Assembly: GCF_900157365.1 (NCBI RefSeq)
Contig: NZ_FUEZ01000004.1
Location: 124,001 to 188,000, forward strand
Reading direction: 5' to 3'
Source: Mycobacterium numidiamassiliense
GTDB lineage: Bacteria > Actinomycetota > Actinomycetes > Mycobacteriales > Mycobacteriaceae
DNA length: 64,000 nucleotides
The translations under genes were made by a program, and so were the position numbers. Under the pieces are notes generated by a model, which worked only from the letters and a program-made list of their open reading frames with translations, had not been told where the DNA came from and searched no databases. This document shows positions 54,886-63,792 of this stretch, in pieces. Numbering within the stretch: position 1 is the stretch's first letter; each line of letters opens with the position of its first letter.

Positions 54886-56732
54886 CCAGCAGCACCACTC
54901 CTGCGGCCGCACGAAAATTCTTCGATCAGGCGATGGCTCTGCTCGACGGCGATGTCGCCGCGGCCGCGCTGCGGTTTCGCGAGGCGACGGAAGTCGATCC
55001 GTCGATGGCCGACGCCTGGCTGGGCCGTATCGCCGCGGGTGACGAGTCGTTGTCGACCGTGCAGCACCTCTACGAATACGGGACGCGGCTGCACCGCGAA
55101 ACCAACCGGCTCGGCGCGCGTTTGTCCGCCCCGATCAAAGCGGGGCCGTACCTGTCGATCTCGGTAACCGAGGCCTCCCACGCCGGCCTGGCGCTGGCGA
55201 GTGCGCTCATCGACGATCGCCAGTATGAGAAAGCTGAAGCGCTGCTTCGGGATTCGTCGCTGCTGGACACCTGGGAAAACCATCAGTGGAAGCAGTACAT
55301 CGAGGCGTATCTGATGTTCGCCACCCAACGGTGGCCGGATGTGATCTCGACGGCTGCGGCGATCCTGCCGCCCCAGGCGATCATCATGTCGGCGGTCACG
55401 GCGGCGACCTGTACGTTGGCGGCGCATGCCGCGGCCCATCTCGGTCAGGCGCGGGTCGCGCTGGAGTGGACCGACCGCGTCGAGCTGCGCAGCGGATACG
55501 GTGGCCCGACCGAGTCGCGGCGTCAGCAGATCGAAACCGCCGTCACCGCAGTCGATCCCAACGACTTCCCATTGATCGCGGCCGACTTGGCCTATGTGCG
55601 CGGGATGGCGCATCGCCAGCTCGGCGACGAACCCAAGGCCCAGGTCTGGCTTTCCAAGGCGACGATCAACGGCGCGCTGATCGAATCAGCCAAGCAGGCG
55701 CTGGCCGACCCCGCGCTGCAACTGGTGATCACCGACGAGGGCGCCATCGAAACCCGCACCAATAAATGGGATGTGACCACCGAGCTGTCCGCGCAGCAGC
55801 GCGCGGAAGAGGACAACAAGGGGCGGCGCGGTGAACTCCTGGAGGAGGGCCGCGCCCTGCTCGACAACCAGGTCGGGTTGACCGAAGTCAAACGGGCGGT
55901 CGCCGAACTGGAGGACCAGATCGAGGTCCGGGCGCTGCGTCAGGCCGCCGGCCTGCCCCTGGCCAACCAGACCAACCACATGTTGTTGGTGGGTCCGCCC
56001 GGCACCGGTAAGACCACCACCGCCGAGGCGCTGGGAAAGATCTATGCCGGGCTCGGCATCGTGCGTCATCCCGAGATCGTCGAGGTCAAGCGGTCCGACT
56101 TCTGCGGGGAGCACATCGGGGCCTCGGGCCCGAAGACCAACGAACTGATCGACCGTTCGATGGGCCGCATCCTCTTTATGGACGAGTTCTACTCGCTCGT
56201 GGAACGCCACCAGGACGGGCGGCCGGACATGATCGGCATGGAGGCGGTCAACCAGCTGCTGGTGGCCCTCGAGGTGCACCGGTTCGACTTCTGTTTCATC
56301 GGCGCCGGATACGAGAAGGAAGTCGACGAATTCCTCACGGTCAACCCGGGTCTGGCGGGCCGGTTCAACCGCAAGCTGCGTTTCGAGTCCTACTCGCCGG
56401 GCGAGCTGGTGGAGATCGCGCTTCGCTACGGCAAGCCGCGCGCCACCGTCCTCGAGCCGGCCGCCGCCGAGGCACTCAAGGCAGCCTGCGCGACATTGCG
56501 GACCTACCGCCTGCCCGATGGCACACACGGTGTCGATGCCATGCAGAACGGTCGGTTCGCACGCAATGTGGTCGAGCGCGCGGAGCGGCTGCGGGACTCG
56601 CGCGTGGCCGCGCAACACCGCACCGACAAGGGTTCGGTCACCGTCGAAGACCTGCAGACGCTGCGCACCCCTGACGTCCTCGCCGCGGTGAAGGATGCGT
56701 GCGCGGAAAAGCATGTGCCGATAGTGCTTTGA
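54882..56732 (+). CDS. eccA2: ESX-2 AAA+ ATPase EccA2
   Basis: 616 aa (M. tuberculosis about 619). N-terminal six-TPR-like region (1-290) and a C-terminal CbbX-type AAA+ domain with Walker A GPPGTGKTTT (near 371), Walker B ILFMDEFYSL (near 431) and arginine region NPGLAGRFNRKL. A soluble ATPase that helps substrate or chaperone (EspG) recycling. Last gene of the coupled ESX-2 run; 185 nt of gene-free sequence (56733-56917) follow. Confidence 0.95.
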   Translation: MTSSTTPAAARKFFDQAMALLDGDVAAAALRFREATEVDPSMADAWLGRIAAGDESLSTVQHLYEYGTRLHRETNRLGARLSAPIKAGPYLSISVTEASHAGLALASALIDDRQYEKAEALLRDSSLLDTWENHQWKQYIEAYLMFATQRWPDVISTAAAILPPQAIIMSAVTAATCTLAAHAAAHLGQARVALEWTDRVELRSGYGGPTESRRQQIETAVTAVDPNDFPLIAADLAYVRGMAHRQLGDEPKAQVWLSKATINGALIESAKQALADPALQLVITDEGAIETRTNKWDVTTELSAQQRAEEDNKGRRGELLEEGRALLDNQVGLTEVKRAVAELEDQIEVRALRQAAGLPLANQTNHMLLVGPPGTGKTTTAEALGKIYAGLGIVRHPEIVEVKRSDFCGEHIGASGPKTNELIDRSMGRILFMDEFYSLVERHQDGRPDMIGMEAVNQLLVALEVHRFDFCFIGAGYEKEVDEFLTVNPGLAGRFNRKLRFESYSPGELVEIALRYGKPRATVLEPAAAEALKAACATLRTYRLPDGTHGVDAMQNGRFARNVVERAERLRDSRVAAQHRTDKGSVTVEDLQTLRTPDVLAAVKDACAEKHVPIVL

Positions 56733-56917
56733 CGGAGTCGCCCGGATGGTGACCACCCTCGGCCGACACGGGAGTCGTCGGCCGCCGGCACCGGAGAATG
56801 CGGAGTCACCCATACCGGCCACGCGGCATGCTTAAGATGCACCCGGGCCCGAAATGTGGGAGGCCATGCGTGGCGCGCCACGGCAGCGCTGCGGCTTGAC
56901 GAACGGAGTGTCCGGCG

Positions 56918-58267
56918 GTGCACCGTATCTTCCTGATCACGGTGGCGCTATCACTCGTATTCCTCAGCGCGCCCCCCGCCGCGGCCGTTTCTCCGCCCAC
57001 GATCGATGCCGGTGCCGTGCCCCCCGATGTGACGGGGCCCGACCAGCCGCTGGAACAGAAGCGGGTCTGTAAGGCGCCCTTGACCCTGCCGGGCACCAAT
57101 TTCCACGATGCCCCGTGGCCCAACACCTACCTTGGCATTACCCAGGCCCAGAAGTTCGCGACCGGGGCCGGCGTCACGGTCGCGGTGATCGACACCGGCG
57201 TGGACGCAACGCCGCGGGTTCCGGCCGAGGCGGGCGGCGATTTCGTCGTCGCCGACGGCAACGGCCTGTCCGATTGTGATTCGCACGGGACGCTCACCGC
57301 GTCGCTCATCGCGGGGCGGCCCTCGCTCACCGACGGGTTCGTCGGAGTCGCACCCGACGCGCGGTTGATCTCCGTACGCCAGACCTCGGAAGCCTTTGAG
57401 CCGAAGGACACGCAGAACAACCAGAGTGACCCCAACGCGACGCCTGCCGCCGGATCGATCCGCAGCCTGGCCCGCGCGGTGGTGCACGCCGCAAACCTCG
57501 GCGCCGGCGTGATCAACATCAGCGAGGCCGCCTGCTTCAAGGTCAAAAAGCCGGTCGACGAGTCCACCCTAGGGGGAGCTCTCAACTACGCGGTCAACGT
57601 CAAGGGCGCGGTGGTCGTCGTGGCGGCCGGCAACGTCGGCGGCGATTGTGCGCAGAATCCACCGCCCGATCCGGCGATCGCCTCCGATCCACACGGCTGG
57701 TTGGGGGTCCAGACGATCGTCACGCCGGCGTGGTACTCACCGCTGGTGCTGACGGTCGGGGGCGTCGGGCAAAACGGGGCTCCCAGCGAGTTCTCGATGC
57801 ACGGACCGTGGGTGAGCGTCGCGGCGGCCGCCGACAACATCATTGCGCTCGGACCCCTCGGCGAGCCCGTGGATGCGCTGCCCGGCAAGGAGGGACCGGT
57901 GCCGATCGCCGGGACGTCGTTCGCCGCGGCGTACGTCTCCGGTCTGGCCGCGTTGTTGCGGCAACGCTTTCCCGATCTGGCCCCGGCACAGATCATGAAC
58001 CGGATCGTCGCCACCTCGCGGCATCCCGGAGGCGGTGTCGACGACTCCGTCGGCGCGGGAACCATCGACGCGGTCGCCGCACTCACGTGGGATGTACCCG
58101 CGGGCTCCGCTCCGGGAAATGCGTTTCCTGTCGACCGAATTCACCCCCCGGTGCCGGTGCCGGGCCCCGACCACGGGCCGATCAACGCGGTGGCGCTCGC
58201 GATCATCGGCCTGATTGTGGCTCTGGGACTGGCGGCATTGGTCCGACGTGCGTTGAAGCGGCACTGA
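56918..58267 (+). CDS. mycP1: Mycosin-1, subtilisin-like serine protease
   Basis: 449 aa, GTG start with a signal peptide (FLITVALSLVFLSAPPAAA). Catalytic Asp92 (VIDTGVD), His123 (DSHGT), oxyanion Asn239 (AAGN) and Ser334 (GTSFAAAYVSG) are intact. A C-terminal membrane span (AVALAIIGLIVALGLAALV) is followed by a basic tail. Closer to ESX-1 MycP1 (446 aa) than to MycP2: it lacks the long proline-rich insertion. A second intact mycosin next to a system with no ESX-1 core. Confidence 0.95.
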   Translation: MHRIFLITVALSLVFLSAPPAAAVSPPTIDAGAVPPDVTGPDQPLEQKRVCKAPLTLPGTNFHDAPWPNTYLGITQAQKFATGAGVTVAVIDTGVDATPRVPAEAGGDFVVADGNGLSDCDSHGTLTASLIAGRPSLTDGFVGVAPDARLISVRQTSEAFEPKDTQNNQSDPNATPAAGSIRSLARAVVHAANLGAGVINISEAACFKVKKPVDESTLGGALNYAVNVKGAVVVVAAGNVGGDCAQNPPPDPAIASDPHGWLGVQTIVTPAWYSPLVLTVGGVGQNGAPSEFSMHGPWVSVAAAADNIIALGPLGEPVDALPGKEGPVPIAGTSFAAAYVSGLAALLRQRFPDLAPAQIMNRIVATSRHPGGGVDDSVGAGTIDAVAALTWDVPAGSAPGNAFPVDRIHPPVPVPGPDHGPINAVALAIIGLIVALGLAALVRRALKRH

Positions 58268-58274
58268 CGAAACC

Positions 58275-59675
58275 ATGAAATCCCTGCGGCTACGGTTCAC
58301 CAGCGGTCACGCCCTGTGGGCGGCCGCGCTGGCCCCGCTCTGCCTGCTGCTGTTTTACCGGACGCACTACGAGTGGGCGGGCCCGACGTTGGTAGCGGTG
58401 GCCGCTCTGGTGGCCACGGTCACCTATCGCGGTCGGCGAATCACCGGCTGGATCGTGGCGATGTTCGCCTGGCTGTTTCGGCACCGCAGGGCCCCGGAAC
58501 CCCCCTCCGAGCCGGACGTCGGCGCCACCGTGGAACCTGGCGATCACGTAGCCGTGCGCTGGCAGGGCAGGGACCTGGTCGCGATCATCGAACTGATTCC
58601 GCGGCCCTTCACGCCGACGGTCATCGTCGATGGGAAGGCCCAGACCGACGATGTGGTGGACACCCGGCTGCTGGAACGACTGCTGTCGGTGCACTGCCCC
58701 GACTTGGAAGCCGATGTCGTGTCGGCCGGCCACCGGGTCGGCAAGAGCGCGTCGCCCGAGGTGGTGAGCCTGTACCAGCAGGTGATCGGCGACGATCCGG
58801 CACCGGCGTTCCGGCGGACCTGGGTCATGCTGCGGGCCGATCCGCAGCTCGCCCGCAAGTCGGCCCAACGGCGCGCGAACGGCGTCACGGGGCTGTGCAG
58901 GTACCTGGTGGCCTCGACGACGCGGATCGCCGACCAACTGGCCGGCAACGGTGTGGACGCGGTGTGTGCGCGCAGTTTTGACGACTTCGACCACGCCACC
59001 GAAGTCAGCTTCGTGCGGGAGAAGTGGTCGAAAATCAAGGGCCACGACAATTTCACCACCGCATACACCGCGCCGGGCGGCCCGGACGTGTGGTGGTCGG
59101 TGCCCGCCGACCACACCATCACCAGGGTGCGGATCGGTCCCGGGAAGCCACCGCGATCCACGGTGTTGCTGACAACGGCGACGAAGCCGAAACGGCCGCG
59201 CGGGTTTTCCCGAGTGTCCGGGGGGCAGCGCGACGCGCTGCAAGGCCAGACCCACGTCCCCGGCCGTCACTGGCAGCTGCCGATCGGATCGGCGGGCGTG
59301 TTGGTCGGCGAAACTTCAAGCCAGTACCGGGTCTACATGCCGTTCGACAACGTCGACGCGAGCCTGAACTTGGGCGATGCCAGGGCGTTTACCCAGTTCG
59401 CACTCCGGTCGGCGGCGGCGGGCGGGGCCGTGACCCTGGGACCACATTTTCAGGAGTTCGCGACCCTGATCGGCGCCGAGATCGGGCCGGAGGCCAAGGT
59501 GTCGTGGCCCAACGCGACGACCTATCTAGGCCGGCACCCCGGCGTCGACCCGGTGATATTGCGGCACAACGTCATTAGCACTCCGCGCCATCGCCAGTTG
59601 CCGATCCGGCCGGTTTCCCCGCCGGAGGAGGCCCACTATCAGTCGGCGCTACCCGGCAGGCGGGACGGCTCGTGA
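58275..59675 (+). CDS. eccE1: ESX-1 component EccE1
   Basis: 466 aa (M. tuberculosis about 462), 7 nt after mycP1. Two N-terminal membrane segments (about 12-28 and 33-62) then the EccE cytoplasmic domain, with KAQTDDVVDTRLLERLLS and LPIGSAGVLVGETSSQYRVYMPF. With mycP1 it is what remains of the ESX-1 membrane part. The espB gene that follows in M. tuberculosis is absent; 59676-59898 (223 nt) has no gene. Confidence 0.93.
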   Translation: MKSLRLRFTSGHALWAAALAPLCLLLFYRTHYEWAGPTLVAVAALVATVTYRGRRITGWIVAMFAWLFRHRRAPEPPSEPDVGATVEPGDHVAVRWQGRDLVAIIELIPRPFTPTVIVDGKAQTDDVVDTRLLERLLSVHCPDLEADVVSAGHRVGKSASPEVVSLYQQVIGDDPAPAFRRTWVMLRADPQLARKSAQRRANGVTGLCRYLVASTTRIADQLAGNGVDAVCARSFDDFDHATEVSFVREKWSKIKGHDNFTTAYTAPGGPDVWWSVPADHTITRVRIGPGKPPRSTVLLTTATKPKRPRGFSRVSGGQRDALQGQTHVPGRHWQLPIGSAGVLVGETSSQYRVYMPFDNVDASLNLGDARAFTQFALRSAAAGGAVTLGPHFQEFATLIGAEIGPEAKVSWPNATTYLGRHPGVDPVILRHNVISTPRHRQLPIRPVSPPEEAHYQSALPGRRDGS

Positions 59676-59898
59676 TGGGCGTGGGCAGTCCCCGGGAAAC
59701 GTATGCGGGCCCGCCGTTTTCGGTGTGTTCAACTTCTGTTTACCGATGTGCGGGACGGCGGGTTCTGAGTCGGGGCGATCGGCGAATTAGTGTCGCGGCC
59801 CGACCAAAAGTCGCTTTAGACTGAGGCCCTGCCGTGGCCGATGCCCAAGCCGGCAACCGCCCAGGCAGCCAGGCCATCCCCGACGGTAAGGATCTGAA

Positions 59899-60243
59899 GT
59901 GGAATTTGAGCCGCACCCGCAGGCCACTGCGGTCCTGGACGAGTTCAAGAAGTTAAACGACGTCCTGGAGAACGCGTTGAAGCAGAAGGGCACCGGATCC
60001 TTTAGCGCCAAGGACCAGACCGAGACCGTCGAGGTGGTCATCAACGGAGACATGGTGGTCACGGAGCTCCACATCGAAGACGGCCTGCTGCGGCTGGGCG
60101 CCGAAACGGTGCAGAATCGCATCAACGAGGCGCTGATCACGGCGCAGGCCCAAGCGGCGGCGAGCATCGACGAGATCGCCGGAGCGACCTTTGAGGCGAT
60201 GGCCGGAATGATCGATTCGATGCAGAAAATCGTTGGCGAGTAA
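59899..60243 (+). CDS. espL: EspL, YbaB/EbfC-like ESX-1 protein
   Basis: 114 aa (M. tuberculosis EspL 115). Small YbaB-fold protein: GSFSAKDQTETVEVVINGDMVVTELHIEDGLL and a helical C-terminal half. In M. marinum and M. tuberculosis EspL stabilises other Esp proteins (EspE/F/H) and virulence regulation. Those partners (espB, espK and others) are not next to it here. GTG start. Confidence 0.85.
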   Translation: MEFEPHPQATAVLDEFKKLNDVLENALKQKGTGSFSAKDQTETVEVVINGDMVVTELHIEDGLLRLGAETVQNRINEALITAQAQAAASIDEIAGATFEAMAGMIDSMQKIVGE

Positions 60244-60296
60244 TCGCGGCCGATCAGCGAGCGAACTGTAGGCGAGGCGGCGAGCACGGTCGCGCC

Positions 60297-61076
60297 GTGC
60301 AGCTGTTCGTGGTGGGGCCGCCGAGATCCGGGATGACGATCGTCACCCAGTTCCTCAATCACCATCACGACATCAAGATCTTCGACGAGATCGATTTGAT
60401 CCAGGTCAACCGGGGGCCAGTCAGCGGAACGCTGGCGGCCTTCCTCCTCGAGCGCGGGGTGTACGAGGCCTACCGGCGCTACGCCGGGGAAACCAACGAC
60501 CCGGCCGTTGCCCTGCAGGCGATCATGAGCGACATCGCGCGCCCCTGCACCATTTGGGGCGAAAAGAACCCGAGGTATGCGGCACAGCTGGAGACGTTGC
60601 GGCGCACCTTCCCCGGGGCGGTGGTGTTGTTCGTCCTGCGCGATCCGCGGGAGGTAATCAATTCCTCTCTGCTGCACCGGGATTCGCCTTCGCGCTCAGA
60701 CACCGACTTCTGGATCAAGGACACCGTGACCGAAGCCATGGAGCTGACACAGAGTTGTCTGGAGCCACTGCTGGCGGGCGCGGCCGAGGTTGTCGTGTTG
60801 CGTTACGAGGCCTTCGCAGCGCACCCGCAGGCGACGCTCGACGCCGCGCTGGGCGGCTGGGACCTGAGCTTTTCCGACAGCGCCGCCTCGCTCGCCCATC
60901 CGGCGCCGGAGACGGCCGGCGACCACCAGTTCTTCCGCGACGGTGAACCCCTGCCCTGGAAGGTTGCCAACCTCTCTCCGCTGCGCCGGGCGCCGGCCCA
61001 CCGGGCCCGGATCGACGCCGACGATCCAGCGTGGTTCCGCGTCGAGGCCCTGGCTCGCCGCTTTGGCTATAACTGA
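60297..61076 (+). CDS. Sulfotransferase-family protein
   Basis: 259 aa. The N-terminal P-loop-like 5'-phosphosulfate motif GPPRSGMT (residues 8-15) and the 3'-phosphate-binding motif LRDPREVINSSLLHR are the hallmarks of PAPS-dependent sulfotransferases. No membrane segment or signal, so it likely sulfates a cytosolic glycan or lipid intermediate. GTG start; 53 nt after espL and 13 nt before the first glycosyltransferase, so it may belong to either transcript. Acceptor unknown. Confidence 0.85.
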   Translation: MQLFVVGPPRSGMTIVTQFLNHHHDIKIFDEIDLIQVNRGPVSGTLAAFLLERGVYEAYRRYAGETNDPAVALQAIMSDIARPCTIWGEKNPRYAAQLETLRRTFPGAVVLFVLRDPREVINSSLLHRDSPSRSDTDFWIKDTVTEAMELTQSCLEPLLAGAAEVVVLRYEAFAAHPQATLDAALGGWDLSFSDSAASLAHPAPETAGDHQFFRDGEPLPWKVANLSPLRRAPAHRARIDADDPAWFRVEALARRFGYN

Positions 61077-61089
61077 GCGGATCGGATCG

Positions 61090-62103
61090 ATGACGGGTTT
61101 TCAGCGCGGTGAGCTACGCGAGCTGCTGCGGGCAGAAAGGCCTGCGGTGTGTTTCGTCACCAATATCGGGGACGCCGTGCTCACGCTCCCAACGTTTCGG
61201 GCATTGGGCGAAATGTTCAGCGCACCAATGACGTTGATCTGTCCAAAGGTCGCGTTCGATCTCTGCTTTCACGAGGTAAGTCCCCGCTTCATCGACATCA
61301 CGGGATTGCCCCTGGTCGGGACGCCCCCGCTGCCCGGACAATCAGAACGGACCGTCGACTACGACTCCTTGGTGTCAGAGATCGGTGCCGTCGACCTGTT
61401 CATCGACACGCTGCCCTGGGATTCGTTGTCGAATATCGTGATTCGTCCGTTTCTGGACCGCCTGGCCCCCACGACAAGCGTGGGCTTCTCACCCGACAGC
61501 GGATTCGACGTGGTGGTCCCCAAAACGGAATGTCATTCGGCGGACTTGATGTTCACACTGGCGCGGCTGTTCGATCCCGCGCTGCGCATCGAAGACTACG
61601 CGCATCCGCTACGGCTGCCGCCTGCGGTGGAACAGCAAGCCCGGTCGATTCGTGCCGCCGTGCCTGCGGGGGTCAAGGTGCTCGTCGTGCACGCCGACAC
61701 CAATTGGACCGAGAAACGATGGCCCGTGACCAGGTTCATCGATGTACTGGACCGGTTTTTGGCGCGCCATCGCGACTTTGTCGCCTGGGTCGTCGGGATG
61801 GGGCATGAGGAGCTCAACGTTGGGAGCGCGCGCGACCGCATCATTCCCAAGCTCGGCCTACCCCTGGACCTCACCATGGGCCTGGTCGCCAATGCAGACA
61901 TCTTCGTGGGGATCGATTCGTCCATGCTGCATGCCGCTGACCTGGCACGGGTCCCCGGTGTCGGGCTCTTCGGCCCCACGCGTGCCGCGACATGGGGTTT
62001 CAAGTTCGCCCCACACCGCCACGTCGAAATGAGCACCATGGCAGATATCACCGCAGCGGAGGTACTCAGTGCGATGGAAGACCTTGTCGGAGAGCATTTC
62101 TAG
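61090..62103 (+). CDS. Glycosyltransferase family 9 (heptosyltransferase-like) protein
   Basis: 337 aa from ATG 61090. GT9 traits: N-terminal NIGDAVLTLPTFRALGEMF, LICPKVAFDLCF, and the C-terminal donor-binding signature GIDSSMLHAADLARVPGVGLFGPT. No membrane segment. Family members add heptose or related sugars in lipopolysaccharide synthesis of Gram-negatives; the actual sugar here is unknown. A near copy follows immediately. Confidence 0.85.
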   Translation: MTGFQRGELRELLRAERPAVCFVTNIGDAVLTLPTFRALGEMFSAPMTLICPKVAFDLCFHEVSPRFIDITGLPLVGTPPLPGQSERTVDYDSLVSEIGAVDLFIDTLPWDSLSNIVIRPFLDRLAPTTSVGFSPDSGFDVVVPKTECHSADLMFTLARLFDPALRIEDYAHPLRLPPAVEQQARSIRAAVPAGVKVLVVHADTNWTEKRWPVTRFIDVLDRFLARHRDFVAWVVGMGHEELNVGSARDRIIPKLGLPLDLTMGLVANADIFVGIDSSMLHAADLARVPGVGLFGPTRAATWGFKFAPHRHVEMSTMADITAAEVLSAMEDLVGEHF

Positions 62104-62162
62104 GTGATGACCATGCGAGATCCTTGCTGCAGCGCCTACGCTCTGGCTGGAGGTTGGTCGGG

Positions 62163-63788
62163 TTGAGTGAAATGACGGTGCTGCGGGGCGGCCGGTCGCT
62201 GGATGTACAGCGCGGCACGCTGAGCCATCTGCTGCAGGCACGCAACCCGGCTGTGTATTTCTCAATGTTTATCGGTGACTCCGTTCTGACGTTGCCAACG
62301 CTGCGGGCTTTGGCCGAGATGTTTGCCGCCCCTCTCACGCTGATGTGCCCCAAGACCGCCTTCGATCTGTGCTTCCGGGAGGTCAGCCCTCGCTTTGTCG
62401 ACATCACGGGAGTAGTTCCGGCAGGACCCGCAATCGGGGGACACACAGGGCGGACTCTCGATTACGAAGCCCTCGCGACCGAGATCGGCACTGTTGATCT
62501 GTTTTTGAACGCAGTGCCGTGGGACACGCCGTCGAACGGTCTTGCCCGGTTTCTATGGCGGCGCCTGGCTCCCACGTGGAGCGTCGGTTTCCCGACGGAC
62601 GACTACGACATCGTTGTCCCGAGGGACCTGCCGCACTCGGCCGACGTGACGTTCAAGTTGGCGCGGTTGTTCGATCCGGCGCTGCGGATCGAAAGCTACG
62701 CATACCCGGTGCCGCTGCCCCCGGCAGTGCAGGACGAAGTCCGAGCAATTCGTGCCGCGGTGCCAGCAGGCGTGAAGGTCCTCGTCGTGCACGCCGACAC
62801 CAACTGGGAAAAAAAGCATTGGCCTGCAACGAGATTCGTCGATGTGCTGGACAGGTTCCTGACGCGGCATCGCGATTTCGTGGCCTGGGTGGTCGGGATG
62901 GGACACGAGGAGCTCAACGTCGGGCGCGAGCGCGACCGCGTCTTTCCCCATCTCGGGCTGCCACTCGACCTCGCGATGGGCTTGGTCGCCAGCGCGGACC
63001 TTTTCCTGGGGATCGACTCCGCCATGCTGCATGCCGCCGATCTGGCGCGGGTCCCGGGCGTCGGACTCTTCGGCCCGACCGAGGCCGCGCTGTGGGGGTT
63101 CAGGTTTGCGCCACACCGGCACGTCGAGGGGAGCACCATGGGGGACATCACGGTAGACGAGGTACTTGCCGCGATGGAAGATCTAGTCGGGCAGCGGGAC
63201 CCGATATCCGTTGCGAAACCTGGGGATTCTGCCAGCGCGGACCTTCTTTCCGCCGTACGGATGTTCCCTGACACCGCGCTGTCGTGGCACGGGGCAGCCA
63301 CCACCGCGGCATCGGAGAACGACGGCGGCATCGCAGCCAAGGCACTGCGGCTGCACGCGCTGAATTTCGACCTGTGGCATCACGAGGACGCCGTTCGTCG
63401 TCAGGGCGCCGACGACCGCGAGGTGGCCCGCAGAAAGCGCCGCATCGACGACCTCAACACCCGGCGCAACGCGGCCATCGAGGACATCGACGTGACGCTT
63501 CTTGACCGCGTTGAGCTGAACCAGAGTGCACCGCTCTACACCGAAACCCCCGGCACCATCGTTGATCGGCTGTCAGTTCTGACGCTGCGGATTCTGCACA
63601 CGAATCGCGCGGAACGGTCCAGTCCACGCCTTGCGGTGCTCGAAGAGCAGCACGCCGACCTCTTCGGTGGGCTCGAACAATTGCTCACGAGGGTCCAGGC
63701 CGGCGAGGTCAGGTTCAAGCTGTATCGGCAATTCAAATCGGCGGCGCCACAGAGTTACTGCGACCTGTTCGAGAGCCGCGATACCTGA
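62163..63788 (+). CDS. GT9-type glycosyltransferase fused to DUF4254-like domain
   Basis: 541 aa using TTG 62163 (GGAGG nine bases upstream); ATG 62172 would give 538. Residues 1-340 closely resemble the preceding gene, including VHADTNW, GMGHEELNVG and GIDSAMLHAADLARVPGVGLFGPT. The C-terminal 180 residues are different, with LHALNFDLWHHEDAVRR, KRRIDDLNTRRNAAIEDID and NRAERSSPRLAVLEEQHADL, which match DUF4254. Tandem duplication plus domain fusion is the simplest reading. Function of DUF4254 unknown. Confidence 0.82.
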   Translation: MSEMTVLRGGRSLDVQRGTLSHLLQARNPAVYFSMFIGDSVLTLPTLRALAEMFAAPLTLMCPKTAFDLCFREVSPRFVDITGVVPAGPAIGGHTGRTLDYEALATEIGTVDLFLNAVPWDTPSNGLARFLWRRLAPTWSVGFPTDDYDIVVPRDLPHSADVTFKLARLFDPALRIESYAYPVPLPPAVQDEVRAIRAAVPAGVKVLVVHADTNWEKKHWPATRFVDVLDRFLTRHRDFVAWVVGMGHEELNVGRERDRVFPHLGLPLDLAMGLVASADLFLGIDSAMLHAADLARVPGVGLFGPTEAALWGFRFAPHRHVEGSTMGDITVDEVLAAMEDLVGQRDPISVAKPGDSASADLLSAVRMFPDTALSWHGAATTAASENDGGIAAKALRLHALNFDLWHHEDAVRRQGADDREVARRKRRIDDLNTRRNAAIEDIDVTLLDRVELNQSAPLYTETPGTIVDRLSVLTLRILHTNRAERSSPRLAVLEEQHADLFGGLEQLLTRVQAGEVRFKLYRQFKSAAPQSYCDLFESRDT

Positions 63789-63792
63789 CGCA

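Noticed and set aside
59676..59898. Fragment of espB between eccE1 and espL
   Set aside because: None of the frames in this 223-nt gap shows EspB-like features; a promoter or unassigned sequence is more likely.
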